Below are positions 4,988-5,030 of a stretch of 5,030 bases of DNA, in pieces. The translations under genes and the position numbers were made by a program. Position 1 is the first letter of the stretch. The number at the start of each line of letters is the position of its first letter. Under the pieces are notes generated by a model. It saw only the letters and a program-made list of their open reading frames with translations. It was not told where the DNA came from and did not search any database. Source of the DNA: Planctomycetota bacterium (lineage in GTDB: Bacteria; Planctomycetota; Phycisphaerae; WQYP01); contig JAJZGH010000308.1 of NCBI GenBank assembly GCA_021798635.1, positions 1 through 5,030 of the forward strand. The letters are read 5' to 3'.

Positions 4988-4991
4988 CTCC
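4988..4991 (-). promoter_or_regulatory. Ribosome binding site of the ATPase gene
   Basis: GGAG on the minus strand lies 5 bases before the ATG at 4982, the clearest Shine-Dalgarno among the element genes. It fixes the start and contrasts with the leaderless XRE gene and the coupled small ORFs. Confidence 0.65.
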
Positions 4992-5006
4992 GAAATTTGC
5001 CGCCGG

Positions 5007-5030
5007 TTAAACCTCCCAGTTGCCGGCGGC
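5007..5030 (-). CDS. C-terminal codons of an upstream gene (partial, frame uncertain)
   Basis: Seven sense codons, AAGNWEV, then TAA at 5007-5009, 24 bases before the ATPase start. The 'CPxxxxWE' style ending is reminiscent of short excisionase/AlpA-like DNA-binding proteins of PVC-group elements, but so few residues prove nothing. A second open frame (…RFNRRQISEI) runs to a TAA that overlaps the ATPase ATG as TAATG and is an equally possible upstream gene. Whichever is real, an upstream same-strand gene is likely and the ATPase is probably in an operon. Confidence 0.3.
   Translation of the reverse strand, partial: AAGNWEV

Larger units (their letters stand above)
1143..5030 (-). mobile_element. 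Integrative element at tRNA-Lys (partial, right end outside window)
   Basis: From the tRNA 3' end rightward all supported genes are on the minus strand: integrase, XRE regulator, small proteins and a RepA/DnaB-like ATPase. A tRNA-adjacent integrase together with a regulator and replication ATPase defines an integrative element. The type cannot be fixed from this portion: no relaxase, type IV secretion, capsid, terminase or antibiotic-resistance gene is visible. A phage satellite (PICI-like) or a small integrative plasmid-like element fits the gene order best. This is inference from order and families. Confidence 0.8.

Noticed and set aside
4900..5030. Second attachment site (attR)
   Set aside because: No copy of the tRNA T-arm and acceptor sequence was found by eye anywhere from 1144 to 5030.

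Overview
The window is a junction between ordinary chromosome (about 1-1143) and the integrase end of an integrated mobile element (about 1143 to beyond 5030). It looks bacterial, at roughly 54% GC by eye. The integrase C-terminal half (the HxLRH and MRHSDIRLTTKTYTDA blocks, then a long tail), the 'GLSRWEIARRSGVSEAALSRF' regulator, the 'DVPPIIRIRRMLK' small protein and a tRNA gene without encoded CCA together suggest the Planctomycetota-Verrucomicrobiota (PVC) group. That placement is recognition of family style, not a search result.

Left part, host side: the last 158 codons of an ABC-F ATPase (2-478, + strand) are followed by about 590 bases without a gene. Most of that gap (537-912) is a nested inverted-repeat structure: 33-34 bp outer arms, two internal hairpins (571-669 and 737-843) and a perfect 16-bp palindrome (864-879). 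It resembles a non-autonomous foldback or MITE-like element. A good sigma70-type promoter (1001-1028) then drives a complete tRNA-Lys(TTT) at 1071-1143.

Right part, mobile element: every supported gene lies on the minus strand and reads toward the tRNA. In order of transcription these are the last few codons of an unknown gene (5007-5030), a 507-aa RepA/DnaB-like AAA ATPase (3459-4982), a 56-aa ORF (3163-3333) whose stop overlaps the start of a 132-aa proline-rich basic protein (2768-3166), a doubtful 29-aa ORF (2682-2771) again overlapping by ATGA, a 75-aa XRE-type regulator (2423-2650) and a tyrosine integrase (1082-2389). The integrase C-terminus is encoded antisense to the tRNA, which marks tRNA-Lys as the likely attachment site. 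No second copy of the tRNA 3' end was found by eye up to 5030, so the far end is outside the window.

Inferred working model: the integrase catalyses site-specific recombination at tRNA-Lys. The XRE protein is made from a consensus promoter (TTGACA-16-TATAAT) whose start point falls at the ATG, giving a leaderless message, and a 16-bp palindrome over its -35 box is a likely autoregulatory operator. The ATPase would be the element's replicative helicase or loader. The layout integrase, regulator, small proteins, replication ATPase recalls phage satellites (PICI-like islands) and small integrative elements, but no capsid, packaging or conjugation gene is visible here. The strongest unexplained signals are the leaderless self-regulating switch, the integrase gene that ends inside its own att site, the 70-base hairpin after the ATPase gene, and the foldback element upstream of the tRNA.
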